DNA of 64,000 nt from Geotalea sp. SG265 (GCF_022808985.1 NZ_JAKZFT010000004.1:1-64000); one strand, 5' to 3'; shown: positions 33,811 through 42,127, counted from the stretch's first letter. Numbers and translations: made by a program. Notes: a model not told the origin generated them from the sequence alone.

Positions 33811-35157
33811 CTAGAAAAAGTAAATCAGCGAAAAACGGAAGACATTGGCGTGCCCCAGGTCGGAAGTGCCGGCGGTGACATTGCCATAGCGGGTGCTCAC
33901 GTACTGGTATTCCGTGGCAACCCTGACGGCGGCGTTCAGGTCGTAGGCAACGTTGGCATAGGCCTGGGAGCTGGATCTCTGGAAGTCCTTGATGCCGCTC
34001 TTCACGTAGCTGGCCTGGTTCCGCGCCCCGCGCATGCCGTAGCCGGCGGTAAAGCCCAGGTTCTGGAGGGGATAGAAGATGGCCTGGCCGAAATACCCGT
34101 ACCCTTTGGCGCCGGTCTTGTCCCCCGCCGGTCCCACCAGAGGACTGACCGTGGCATAGTTGAAGGCCATGTTGGCGGCCGTATAGGCCTGCCCCTCGAA
34201 GGAGGCGGTCATCTTTCTGCTTTTGCCGTCGGCGGACTTCAGGAGCGGAACGAAGGTGTAGAAACCGTAGCCCCAGGAGTCCACCGTATGGGCATTGCCC
34301 GCCACCTCCTGATTCCCGTACAGGCCGAAGAGACCGGCGGTGAACGAATTCATGGGCAGCCCCCAGAAACCAGGGGCGACCCCCAGGGCCTTGCTGACGA
34401 ACATGGCCTGTCCGGCAATATTGGGCTTGGCCCCCCAGGTCTCACCGGGGGTGCCGTTGGCCGTATTGCTGTTCTGAATGGGGTTCTGCAGGGCGGCGAT
34501 CAACTTCAGGGAGTTCCGGTCGTCCAGGTTCACCTTCCGGGTCACCCGCAACTGGGGGACGCGCGGCGTAGTGGGATTGCCCGCCGTCTGGCCGTGGCCG
34601 AAGTCGAGAGTCGAGGCAGCCGCCGGGGCAAAGAGGTCCCAGGACTGGCCGAAGAGCAGCTGAGTATCGGCCCAGTCGAGGGAGCCGTAGGCGAGCCGAA
34701 TCCGCATGTTTGCCGATTCGGCGCTGCTCCCCCCCGAGCCGAAGAAATCGGTTTCGATGAGGGCGCCGGTCTTGGCCCCCAGGAGAGGCGGACCGTCGGC
34801 CTTGAACCAGAGACGGCTCTGGCGGGCGCTGAACAGGGATTGGTCCTGTTTGCCTGCAACAGAACTGGATTTGGGTATGCCATTCGGCTGCAAAGTGGCA
34901 ACCGTGCCGATGGTGTTGGCCGAACCCAGATTGACCGAGTTGTAGATGTAGTCCAGCTTGACGAAGCCGCCAATGGACAACTTGAATTTGCTGCTGACCG
35001 GGGAGGCCATCTTGCCGTAAATGCCGGGGCTCACCTCGCAGGCCGGATCGAAGTCGCAATTGTAGGTAGTCTGGGGCACATCCCGGGGAATTTCCTGGGC
35101 CGCCGCCGAAACTGCCAGCATCACTGCGGCCATGGTATACATAAAGAGTCTGCGCAT
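33811..35157 (-). CDS. DcaP-like outer membrane porin
   Basis: A 448-residue protein with a signal peptide (cleavage near SAAAQ) and a beta-barrel. The N-terminal part of the mature protein (YGKMASPVSSKFKLSIGGFVKLDY) and RQSRLWFKADGP followed by GALIETDFFG resemble DcaP-type trimeric porins, which take up dicarboxylic or other organic acids. It ends in Phe (FSLIYFF), typical of barrel C-termini. The ATG at 35157 has AGGAGG upstream. Location between two CoA-transferase genes suggests that it admits the organic acid degraded by this operon. Confidence 0.82.
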   Translation of the reverse strand: MRRLFMYTMAAVMLAVSAAAQEIPRDVPQTTYNCDFDPACEVSPGIYGKMASPVSSKFKLSIGGFVKLDYIYNSVNLGSANTIGTVATLQPNGIPKSSSVAGKQDQSLFSARQSRLWFKADGPPLLGAKTGALIETDFFGSGGSSAESANMRIRLAYGSLDWADTQLLFGQSWDLFAPAAASTLDFGHGQTAGNPTTPRVPQLRVTRKVNLDDRNSLKLIAALQNPIQNSNTANGTPGETWGAKPNIAGQAMFVSKALGVAPGFWGLPMNSFTAGLFGLYGNQEVAGNAHTVDSWGYGFYTFVPLLKSADGKSRKMTASFEGQAYTAANMAFNYATVSPLVGPAGDKTGAKGYGYFGQAIFYPLQNLGFTAGYGMRGARNQASYVKSGIKDFQRSSSQAYANVAYDLNAAVRVATEYQYVSTRYGNVTAGTSDLGHANVFRFSLIYFF

Positions 35158-35197
35158 CTGTATCGCCTCCTGTGTCATGCCTCAAAAGGTTCATGAT

Positions 35198-36511
35198 TTA
35201 AATTCTGTTCATGCTGCGCGCCGCTTCCGTCAGTTCCCGGCGAAAGTCGGGATGGGCGACGCTGATGAGATTAAGCGCCCGTTGCCGGGCAGTCTGCCCC
35301 CTGAGCTTCGCCACCCCGAATTCGGTGACCACGTAGTCCACGTCATTCTTGCCGGTCGTCACCGACGCCCCCGGCTTGAGGGTCGGCACAATCCGCGAGA
35401 TGGTGCCGTTTTTAGCGGTGGAAGCAGTGGTGATGAAGCCTTTGCCCCCATGGGAGATATTAGCCCCACGGGCAAAATCTGCCTGGCCGCCGGTACCGCT
35501 CCACTGCAGATGGCCGAAGGATTCGGAACAGCACTGGCCGAGCAGGTCCACCTCCAGGGTCGCGTTGATGGAAACCACCTTGTCGTTCTTGCCGATGTTG
35601 TGGGGGTAGTTCACATAGTCCACCGGGTGCATTTCGATGGTGGGATTTTCGTCCATGAACTCGTAGAGGCGTCGCGTCCCCAGGGCAAAGGTCGCCACCG
35701 ACTTGCCCCGGTGGGTCTGCTTGCGGGAGTTGTTGACCGCGCCCGCCAGGATGAGATCGACCATGCCGTCGGAGAGGAGCTCCGTATGGATTCCCAGATC
35801 CTTCTTGTGCAAGAGCGCCTTGCAGACCGAATTGGGGATGCCGCCCCAGCCAAGCTGCAAACACGATCCGTCCTCCACCAGTTCGGCTATGTAGCCCCCT
35901 ATGGCCTCCTCCACCGGTGAGATGGGGGGAATGGTCAGTTCCTCCAGGGGCTCCGCGCACTCGATGATGTGGTCCACCTCGGAAATGTGGATATGGCAAT
36001 TGCCATGTGTCCGCGGCGCCTGGGGGTTCACCTGCACCACCACCTTCTTCGCCTTCTTGACCGCCTCCATGGTATAGGCCACCGACAGGCTGCAGGTGAA
36101 GTAACCGTGCTCATCCATGGGGGATACCACCGTCCCGGCCAAGTCGATAGGCCAGTATTCCCGCAGCAACCTGGGGACCTCGTGAAAATAATTGGGTATA
36201 AAATCGGCCCACCCCTTCTGCACCGCCTCCCGGGAAACATGGCTGGTGAACCAGGCGTTGACCCGGATGTGCGGGGACGAGTCTTCAGTGAAATAGTCGG
36301 GACAGAGGTGGTGCTGCTGATTGACGATTACCCCATCCAGTTCGTGTTTGCGTGCCGCCAGCGCCCTGACGAGGAGCGTCGGCTCGCCGACACTGATGGG
36401 AAAGCAGAGTGCGTCTCCAGATTTGACAACGGATGCAGCTTCTTCCGGAGAGCATAATTTCTGCCGATATTCCAGTTCATAGCCGCTTTTGGCATTTTTT
36501 ACGCTGTCCAT
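35198..36511 (-). CDS. Acetyl-CoA hydrolase/transferase (class I CoA-transferase)
   Basis: A 437-residue CoA-transferase with VNPQAPRTHGNCHIHISEVDH, GTGGQADFARGANISHGGKG and DYVVTEFGVAKLRGQTARQRA, the same family as the N-terminal part of the 31.4 kb fusion but without the GNAT domain. These enzymes move CoA between acetyl-CoA or succinyl-CoA and another carboxylate, sparing ATP. The start at 36511 has AGGAG upstream; an earlier in-frame ATG adds 11 residues. It lies 52 bp after an acyl-CoA dehydrogenase gene and 40 bp before the porin gene in one operon. Confidence 0.92.
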   Translation of the reverse strand: MDSVKNAKSGYELEYRQKLCSPEEAASVVKSGDALCFPISVGEPTLLVRALAARKHELDGVIVNQQHHLCPDYFTEDSSPHIRVNAWFTSHVSREAVQKGWADFIPNYFHEVPRLLREYWPIDLAGTVVSPMDEHGYFTCSLSVAYTMEAVKKAKKVVVQVNPQAPRTHGNCHIHISEVDHIIECAEPLEELTIPPISPVEEAIGGYIAELVEDGSCLQLGWGGIPNSVCKALLHKKDLGIHTELLSDGMVDLILAGAVNNSRKQTHRGKSVATFALGTRRLYEFMDENPTIEMHPVDYVNYPHNIGKNDKVVSINATLEVDLLGQCCSESFGHLQWSGTGGQADFARGANISHGGKGFITTASTAKNGTISRIVPTLKPGASVTTGKNDVDYVVTEFGVAKLRGQTARQRALNLISVAHPDFRRELTEAARSMNRI

Positions 36512-36563
36512 AGCGATGACTCCTTTGATGAATTGTGTCGGCAATGAACGCCCTGTAGGCCCC

Positions 36564-37706
36564 CTACTGGAGCAATAAGGCCCTGCCGGTAACCATGCGG
36601 GTGATCTGGTTGGTGCCTGTGTAGATCTGGGTCAGCTTGGCGTCGCGCATCATTCGCTCCACGTTGTTCTCTTTCATGTAGCCGGAGCCCCCCAACACCT
36701 GGACCGCATCGGTGGTCACCTGCATGGCAGTGTCGCTGGCAAAGGTTTTCGCCATCCCCCCATAGATAACGGCGCTTTTATCGTGTTCGTCCACCAGCTG
36801 GGCGGCCTTCCTGGTCAAGAGCCGCGATGCCTCCACGGCAGTGGCCATGTCGGCGATCATGAACTGGATGGGGGTCAGGTGGGCTATGGTCTGGCCGAAC
36901 TGGACCCGCTCCCGGGCATGGTTCATGGCGATCTCCAGGGCTCCCTGGGCAATACCCACCGCCTGGGCGGCGCAGAATATCCGGTTCACGGAGAGGGTCT
37001 GCATGAGGTTGGCGAAGCCGGTCCCCTCTTCACCGATCAGGTTCTCGGCGGGAACTTCCATGTTCTCGAAAAAGAGCTCAGAGTTAATGGAGCCGCGCAT
37101 CCCCATCTTGACCTCATCGCGGCCATAGATGAGGCCTGGTGTCCCCCGTTCCACGACAAAGGCGCTGATCCCCTTGGCCCCCTTAGAGGGGTCGGTATAG
37201 GCGTAAACGACAGTGACGTCGGCGACGGAGCCGTTGGTGATGAAGCATTTCTGGCCGTTAATGACGTACTTGTCCCCCTTACGCTCGGCGCGGGTCTTCA
37301 TGTTCAAAAGGTCGGAGCCGGCGTTCGGCTCGGTGGCGCCGAGGGCGGTGAGCAGCTTGGATTCACCACTGAATCTGGGGAGGAATTTTTCTTTCAGTGC
37401 CGGACTGCCGCCATGGATGATGGGGAGCATGCCGTCGAACTGGCCGATGAGAAGCAGCGCCGTTGAGGCGCAGACGCGGGCGATCTCCTCCAGCACCAGG
37501 ACGACGGTGGATATACCCATCTCGGTGCCGCCGTATGCGACAGGCAGCAGCGGATTCAAGAGCCCCAACTGGGCAAAAAGGTCCCGGGCATGTTCGGGGA
37601 AAAGGGATTTCTCGTCGAGCTCCTGGGCTCTGGGCGCCAGTTCGCGGTTGGCCACGTCGCGCACCATTTCTACGGTTAATCGCTGTTCTTCGGTCAGGTG
37701 TTTCAT
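36564..37706 (-). CDS. Acyl-CoA dehydrogenase
   Basis: A 380-residue flavoenzyme that makes an alpha-beta double bond in an acyl-CoA and passes electrons to ETF. Motifs: LGATEPNAGSDLLNMKTRA (substrate/FAD binding), KCFITNGSVADVTVV, RVQFGQTIAHLTPIQFMIADMAT and [33 protein letters not shown]. The C-terminal YTGTN in place of the more common YEGTS still positions the usual catalytic region. The start at 37706 follows AAGGAGA; an upstream reading would run into the intergenic repeat. Second of two dehydrogenase genes in the operon. Confidence 0.93.
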   Translation of the reverse strand: MKHLTEEQRLTVEMVRDVANRELAPRAQELDEKSLFPEHARDLFAQLGLLNPLLPVAYGGTEMGISTVVLVLEEIARVCASTALLLIGQFDGMLPIIHGGSPALKEKFLPRFSGESKLLTALGATEPNAGSDLLNMKTRAERKGDKYVINGQKCFITNGSVADVTVVYAYTDPSKGAKGISAFVVERGTPGLIYGRDEVKMGMRGSINSELFFENMEVPAENLIGEEGTGFANLMQTLSVNRIFCAAQAVGIAQGALEIAMNHARERVQFGQTIAHLTPIQFMIADMATAVEASRLLTRKAAQLVDEHDKSAVIYGGMAKTFASDTAMQVTTDAVQVLGGSGYMKENNVERMMRDAKLTQIYTGTNQITRMVTGRALLLQ

Positions 37707-37735
37707 TGGTCGTCTCCTTATTTCAGTATTCGGAT

Positions 37736-37940
37736 ATTTCCGGGAAGGCAGTCGTGGCATCGGGAGAGAGCGACGAGCTACAGCGGCGAGCGGACACCCG
37801 CCGCACGTGGAACGGAGGCAATTCGCCAGTTCGAGCATCGTCACCATTACGCGGGCGGCACCGCAAGGTCCGCAGCTGTGGCGACAGAGCGAACGGACGA
37901 TGTCGCGACTGCCTTTTTTCCATCAAGTTCCCGGATGAAC
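37736..37940 (+). repeat. Dispersed repeat, copy 2 (full length)
   Basis: A 205-bp element between the two acyl-CoA dehydrogenase genes. Left arm GGCAGTCGTGGCATCG pairs with right arm CGATGTCGCGACTGCC over 16 bp, using two G.U pairs if read as plus-strand RNA. T6 follows the right arm. An inner helix GCTACAGC / GCTGTGGC and hairpin GCGGCG / CGCCGC are also visible. It closely resembles the copy at 41761. Confidence 0.85.
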
Positions 37941-37971
37941 CTTATTTTTCTCTGCTGTCCGCCTATTCTTT

Positions 37972-39114
37972 TCAGACAGCCTCTTTCAGTATTTCCCTGG
38001 CGATGACCAGCCGCTGGATCTGATTCGCCCCTTCGAATATCTGGGTGAGCTTGGCATCCCGGAACATCCGCTCCACCGGATAGTCCTGCATATAGCCATA
38101 GCCGCCGAAGACCTGGATGGCGTCGGTTGTGATCTTCATGGCTGCGTCGGAGGCAAAAAGCTTGGCCATGGAAGCGAGCTTGGTGTTGCGCTGCCCCTGG
38201 TCATAGAGGGCGGCCGACCGGTAAACCAGACCACGGGCAGCCTCTATGGCCGTGGCGCTGTCGGCGATGATCTGCTGAATCATCTGGTGCTCGCAGAGGG
38301 CCTGGCCGAAGGTCTTTCTTTCCCTGGCATGGCGGAGCATCTGGTCGAAGGCCCCTTCGGCGATGCCCAGTGCCTGGGCGCCTATGGCGGGCCGGGACAT
38401 GTCGAAGTCCTTCATGGCCAGGTGAAAGCCCTTGTTTTCCTCGCCCAGCAGGTTCCCCACAGGGACCCGCACCTCATCCAGGTACATCTCCGAGGTCTTG
38501 GAACCACGCTGCCCGAGTTTCTTCTCGATCTTGCCCACGCTAAAGCCCGGAGTGTCCCGCTCCACCAGGAAAAAGGTCAGGCCATTGCGCCCGTTCTCGG
38601 AGGTGCGGGCAAGAACCGTATAGAAGGAGGCGACGGGGCCGTTGGTGGAGAAGCATTTGGTGCCGGAAATGACATAGTGGTTGCCGTCCCTCACGGCAGT
38701 GGTGCGGATATTTCCCACGTCGGACCCGGCCCCGGGCTCGGAAACGAGGTAGGCGGCCAGTTCACGCTCGGCAACGATCCGCGGAAGCACCCGGCCAAGG
38801 AGCTCTTTGCTGCCGCCATGGAGCAAGGGATAGCTCCCCACGGCCTGGATGATCAACAGCAGTGCCGACGAGGCGCAATGGCGGGCGATTTCCTCCACTG
38901 CCGTACAAAGGAGCGTCCCCTGGCTCTGCTCCGCCCCCCCATGTTCCGGGGGAAAGACCAGGGTCATCAGTCCCAGGTCCCAAAGCAGGGTCGCCACTTC
39001 TGGGTTGAGCTCCCCGGTGGCGTCGATAGTTGCGGCCAGGGGAGCTATCCGCTCCCGCGCCGCCTGACGGATGGTATCCGCGGCAATGCGAATCTCTTCG
39101 TTATGGGTAAACAT
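37972..39114 (-). CDS. Acyl-CoA dehydrogenase
   Basis: A 380-residue flavoenzyme related to the downstream dehydrogenase. Motifs: [59 protein letters not shown] and [34 protein letters not shown]. The start at 39114 (MFTHNEE) has AGGAGG. First gene of the operon; its upstream region carries the -24/-12-like element at 39167-39183 and faces the sigma-54 activator gene. Two dehydrogenases with different C-terminal motifs (FEGAN and YTGTN) suggest two successive or chain-specific oxidations. Confidence 0.93.
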   Translation of the reverse strand: MFTHNEEIRIAADTIRQAARERIAPLAATIDATGELNPEVATLLWDLGLMTLVFPPEHGGAEQSQGTLLCTAVEEIARHCASSALLLIIQAVGSYPLLHGGSKELLGRVLPRIVAERELAAYLVSEPGAGSDVGNIRTTAVRDGNHYVISGTKCFSTNGPVASFYTVLARTSENGRNGLTFFLVERDTPGFSVGKIEKKLGQRGSKTSEMYLDEVRVPVGNLLGEENKGFHLAMKDFDMSRPAIGAQALGIAEGAFDQMLRHARERKTFGQALCEHQMIQQIIADSATAIEAARGLVYRSAALYDQGQRNTKLASMAKLFASDAAMKITTDAIQVFGGYGYMQDYPVERMFRDAKLTQIFEGANQIQRLVIAREILKEAV

Positions 39115-39166
39115 TCTTGTTCCTCCTGGGTGCATCGGAAATGTCTTCTTTATAACGCTTTTTTAT

Positions 39167-39183
39167 TACACTGAACGTGCCAA
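39167..39183 (-). promoter_or_regulatory. Sigma-54-like (-24/-12) promoter element of the dehydrogenase operon
   Basis: On the minus strand TTGGCACGTTCAGTGTA, with a perfect TTGGCACG -24 box and a weaker GTGTA -12 box. It is followed by TAAAAAAGCGTTATA, nearly the same as at the ligase promoter. It is 53-69 bp upstream of the dehydrogenase start. A neighbouring divergent sigma-54 activator supports the call. Confidence 0.58.
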
Positions 39184-39277
39184 CTTATTCAGCAGCGAAT
39201 ATATTTTATAACATACCGTAATTTAAAGCTATTTTTGCTATATACAATCACAATACCCTGTGCTACAAATAACATTA

Positions 39278-39295
39278 TGTAGACATATGTCTACA
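39278..39295. promoter_or_regulatory. 18-bp perfect palindrome upstream of the dehydrogenase operon
   Basis: TGTAGACATATGTCTACA is a perfect inverted repeat. Its left half lines up with TGTAGCC at 30219 in the ligase upstream region, each exactly 25 bases after a shared ATACC. Likely a binding site of the divergent activator or another regulator. Confidence 0.5.
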
Positions 39296-39334
39296 ACCAT
39301 GCCTCGCCCCACCGCCAAACCGTCTGCGCGAGGC

Positions 39335-39368
39335 GTATCCAAAAGGAGACATGTTGACCTATGGATAC
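39335..39368. promoter_or_regulatory. Long-spaced inverted repeat overlapping the activator start
   Basis: GTATCCA and TGGATAC flank a 20-base spacer (39342-39361) with AAAGGAGACATGTT. It lies 152 bp upstream of the dehydrogenase -24 element and covers the ribosome binding site and start codon of the activator gene. It could serve as an upstream activating site and as autoregulation of the activator. Confidence 0.55.
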
Positions 39369-41022
39369 ACTTTCCATGGAAACCGAACTCAGGAAGGCCG
39401 CCTATTGCCGCTGCGGAATCATATTTATGAACGAGGTCGGGCAGGTTGCCGCTCTAAACAGAGACTTCTTCGAGCATGCAGGTCTGGACATCAATGAGGG
39501 AGCTATGCTTCCCCGGGAGCTGCGGGAACTGAACCCGGGGGAATGGGCTTTTTGGGGGAAGGAATGGTTCGTTCAGGCAGAAGGTTGTGACGGGCGGGTC
39601 CAGGTGCTGGTCATCCGGCCGGTCCGGACTGCCGATCAGATACTGGGTCCCTACGGGATCTCCACCCTCAATGAGGAAATGGTCCGGCTTGTTCTGGATA
39701 ACCCTTACGAGGGATTGACGGTTGTGGATACCAAGGGTAAGGTGACGCTGCTCAGTTCGTCCAATGAACGCTGGCTAGGGCTCAAGAGCGGTGGAGGGAT
39801 GGGACTGGATCTCACGAATATCGCTCCCAAGAGTCATCTGTCGGATGTGGCCCGCACCGGCGTGCCCGAACGCGCCCAGGTGGTCGATCTGCGCGGCAAA
39901 ACCAAGGTGACGGTAAATCTTCCCATCAGGCGGGAAAACAGAGTCATCGGCGCCTTCGGCAGAATCCTCTTCAAAAACACCGAACAGGTGGAAGAATTGG
40001 CCGGGCGGATGCGGGCCATGGAGCTACAGGTGGAGCGCTACGAAACCCTGCTGGACGAGATGCGCGTGCATCGCTGCTCTTTCGACAATATCCTCACAAA
40101 GAACCCGGCCATGCTGGATCTCATTGACCAGGCGCGCCGCATTGCCGATTCTTCCGCCACCGTTCTGATTCTGGGAGAGAGCGGCACCGGCAAGGAACTC
40201 TTCGCCCAGGCCCTCCACGAGGCATCGCGGCGCAGGAAAGGCCCCTTTGTCGCCATCAACTGCGGCGCCATTCCCCGCGATCTGATCGAGTCGGAACTGT
40301 TCGGCTACGAAGAAGGGGCCTTCAGCGGAGCAAAAAAGCGTGGAAAACCCGGGAAATTCGAACTGGCAAATGGTGGAACCCTTTTTCTCGACGAGGTAGG
40401 GGAGCTCCCCCTGGACAGCCAGGCCAAGCTGCTGCGGGTCCTCGAAGATCGCAAGATCGACCGCCTGGGAGGCACAACCCCCGTACCGGTGGATTTCCGC
40501 TTAGTGGCCGCCACCAACCGCGAATTTGGAACCATCGTCAACAGCGGCAGGTTCCGCAGCGATCTTTATTACCGTATCAACGAGTTCCCCATTGAGCTTC
40601 CTCCCCTGCGCTCACGCCCCGAAGATATACCGTTTCTTGCCAAACACTTTCTGACTGAAATCTCCCGTCGCGAACGACTTCCCACGCCGAAGGTCTCCCC
40701 GGCAGCCCTTGACGCTCTCATGTCCCATAATTGGCCGGGAAACGTGCGAGAACTGCGCAGCCTCATGCGCCAGATGGCCTGGAAGGCCCAGGGGCTGACC
40801 ATCGAGCCGCACCATCTCCCCCCCACCCTCCACAAAGGGCTCAATGCGGCAGTTTCCGGAACGCTGGAGGAGCAGCTTGCCCAGGCGGAACGCACCGCCA
40901 TCGAATCGGCCCTGCAGACCGCCGAGGGCAACCGGGCGTTGGCGGCCCGCATGCTGGGCATCCATCGTACCGCCCTCTATAAAAAGATGGCCAGACTGGG
41001 GATGGATGACATTAAACCATAG
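39361..41022 (+). CDS. Sigma-54-dependent activator with PAS sensory region
   Basis: A 553-residue transcription activator. Residues about 15-80 and 95-205 are PAS-like sensory domains; a coiled coil (ELAGRMRAMELQVERYETLL) links them to an AAA+ domain. That domain has Walker A GESGTGKE, ESELFGYEEGAFSGA, Walker B GGTLFLDEVGELP and the R-finger region FRSDLYYRINEF. The sigma-54 contact loop reads GAFSGA rather than GAFTGA, a conservative change. A Fis-type helix-turn-helix (EGNRALAARMLGIHRTALYKKMARL) ends the protein. Divergent from the dehydrogenase operon, it probably senses an acid or acyl-CoA and activates that operon and the ligase gene. Confidence 0.93.
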   Translation: MDTLSMETELRKAAYCRCGIIFMNEVGQVAALNRDFFEHAGLDINEGAMLPRELRELNPGEWAFWGKEWFVQAEGCDGRVQVLVIRPVRTADQILGPYGISTLNEEMVRLVLDNPYEGLTVVDTKGKVTLLSSSNERWLGLKSGGGMGLDLTNIAPKSHLSDVARTGVPERAQVVDLRGKTKVTVNLPIRRENRVIGAFGRILFKNTEQVEELAGRMRAMELQVERYETLLDEMRVHRCSFDNILTKNPAMLDLIDQARRIADSSATVLILGESGTGKELFAQALHEASRRRKGPFVAINCGAIPRDLIESELFGYEEGAFSGAKKRGKPGKFELANGGTLFLDEVGELPLDSQAKLLRVLEDRKIDRLGGTTPVPVDFRLVAATNREFGTIVNSGRFRSDLYYRINEFPIELPPLRSRPEDIPFLAKHFLTEISRRERLPTPKVSPAALDALMSHNWPGNVRELRSLMRQMAWKAQGLTIEPHHLPPTLHKGLNAAVSGTLEEQLAQAERTAIESALQTAEGNRALAARMLGIHRTALYKKMARLGMDDIKP

Positions 41023-41222
41023 GTTTAAAAACTTAGTATAAACAGCCACTACCTGGATGTGACCTTCCGGCTATGATGTCTGTTTGCGACATCACTACAC
41101 ATACCATCACACCAATTGCAATTAAAATTTGAACATGCTAATCCAAATGATATAGTTTCATCTATAGCCTTGCGCTACCGATTACCATGCGCAAAAAACA
41201 AACAGAAAGAGGAGGAACAACG

Positions 41223-41699
41223 ATGAAGAATGTAAAACGCCTGGTTTTCACCGCTGCAGCGTTGATTGCTCTATCAGGATTTGCTTTCAGCGCAAGTACC
41301 AGCGGTAGCAGTATGGGCAGCTCTTCCGGCTCCGATACTTCTTCCGGCATGACTGGCAGCGGTTCCGGTGGTTCGACGACGGGCTCCTACGGCAGCGATA
41401 CAGGCAGCAGCACCGGCGGCAGCATCGGCGGCAGCATGGGTGGTTCAACCAGCGATACTTACGGCACCGGCAGTGGCGGCTCGACCTCCGGCGGTTCTAC
41501 CGGCGGCACTGAAACAGGCACAGGCACCGGCGGATCGACAGGCGGCTCTTACGGGTCGGACATGGGCACCGGCGGCGGCACCGGCGGCTCCATGGGCACT
41601 GGCGGCTCAATGGGTGGCACCTATGGAACAGGCGGCAAGGGGACCATGGGTTCATACACCAGTTCGACCCGCGGACACATGGGAACAAGAGGATACTGA
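41223..41699 (+). CDS. Gly/Ser/Thr-rich secreted low-complexity protein
   Basis: A 158-residue protein with a signal peptide (cleavage near AFSA). The mature part is almost wholly Gly, Ser, Thr, Met, Tyr and Asp in irregular repeats such as GGSTGGSYGSDMGTGGGTGG. It ends with HMGTRGY. There are no Cys and almost no charged residues apart from Asp, Arg and Lys. The start at 41223 has AGAGGAGGAAC. Such sequences are found in surface, fibre or matrix proteins, but I do not recognise a family. It is monocistronic, with its own terminator at 41721. Confidence 0.75.
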   Translation: MKNVKRLVFTAAALIALSGFAFSASTSGSSMGSSSGSDTSSGMTGSGSGGSTTGSYGSDTGSSTGGSIGGSMGGSTSDTYGTGSGGSTSGGSTGGTETGTGTGGSTGGSYGSDMGTGGGTGGSMGTGGSMGGTYGTGGKGTMGSYTSSTRGHMGTRGY

Positions 41700-41720
41700 T
41701 AGTTCTCTCCACCTCAACGC

Positions 41721-41751
41721 AAAAATGGCCTGCTGATGCAGGCCATTTTTT
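41721..41751 (+). terminator. Terminator of the Gly/Ser/Thr-rich protein gene
   Basis: A perfect 12-bp stem AAAATGGCCTGC / GCAGGCCATTTT with TGAT loop, running into a T-tract on the plus strand. It lies 22 bp past the stop codon. Confidence 0.92.
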
Positions 41752-41760
41752 GTTCATCAC

Positions 41761-41969
41761 ATTTCCGAGGAGGGCAGTCGTGGCATCGGGAGAGAGCGAC
41801 GAGCTACAGCGGCGAGCGGACACCCGCCGCATGTGAACGGAGAGGCAACCAGCAACTTCAAGTATGGTGCCACATACGCGGGCGGCACCGCAAGGTCCGC
41901 AGCTGTGGCGACAGAGCGAACGGACGATGTCGCGACTGCCTTTTATTTCCAGGAAGTACCGGGATGAAC
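41761..41969 (+). repeat. Dispersed repeat, copy 3 (full length)
   Basis: A 209-bp copy lying just after the terminator. It has the same terminal arms as copy 2 (GGCAGTCGTGGCATCG and CGATGTCGCGACTGCC), the same inner helix pairs and a following TTTTATTT. A further inverted repeat GTTCATC (41752-41758) and GATGAAC (41963-41969) encloses this copy. Confidence 0.85.
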
Positions 41970-41982
41970 CATTTTTGGGCAG

Positions 41983-42127
41983 CGCCACAGATGGGGGTGT
42001 TTCACAAACTTCCAAGGCTGATCAAACGCCCCCAGGTGCAAGGCGCCCGAAGTGCGAGGGGTGAGACGTACTTCCGGTACGTCGCAGCCCCGAGGATGAG
42101 GGCAACGCCGCAGATGGGGGTGTTTCA
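41983..42127. repeat. REP-like element with direct repeat borders
   Basis: A 22-base repeat, CGCC(A/G)CAGATGGGGGTGTTTCA, occurs at 41983-42004 and again at 42106-42127. Between them is a palindrome, GACGTAC (42065-42071) and GTACGTC (42077-42083). The second copy abuts the stop codon of the debranching enzyme gene. The central palindrome and its following CGCAG resemble the element at 17939-17957. Confidence 0.55.

Noticed and set aside
33850-35196. 448-codon plus-strand frame opposite the DcaP-like porin
   Set aside because: Antisense shadow; the composition is Gly/Val/Arg-rich with no signal peptide or motif.
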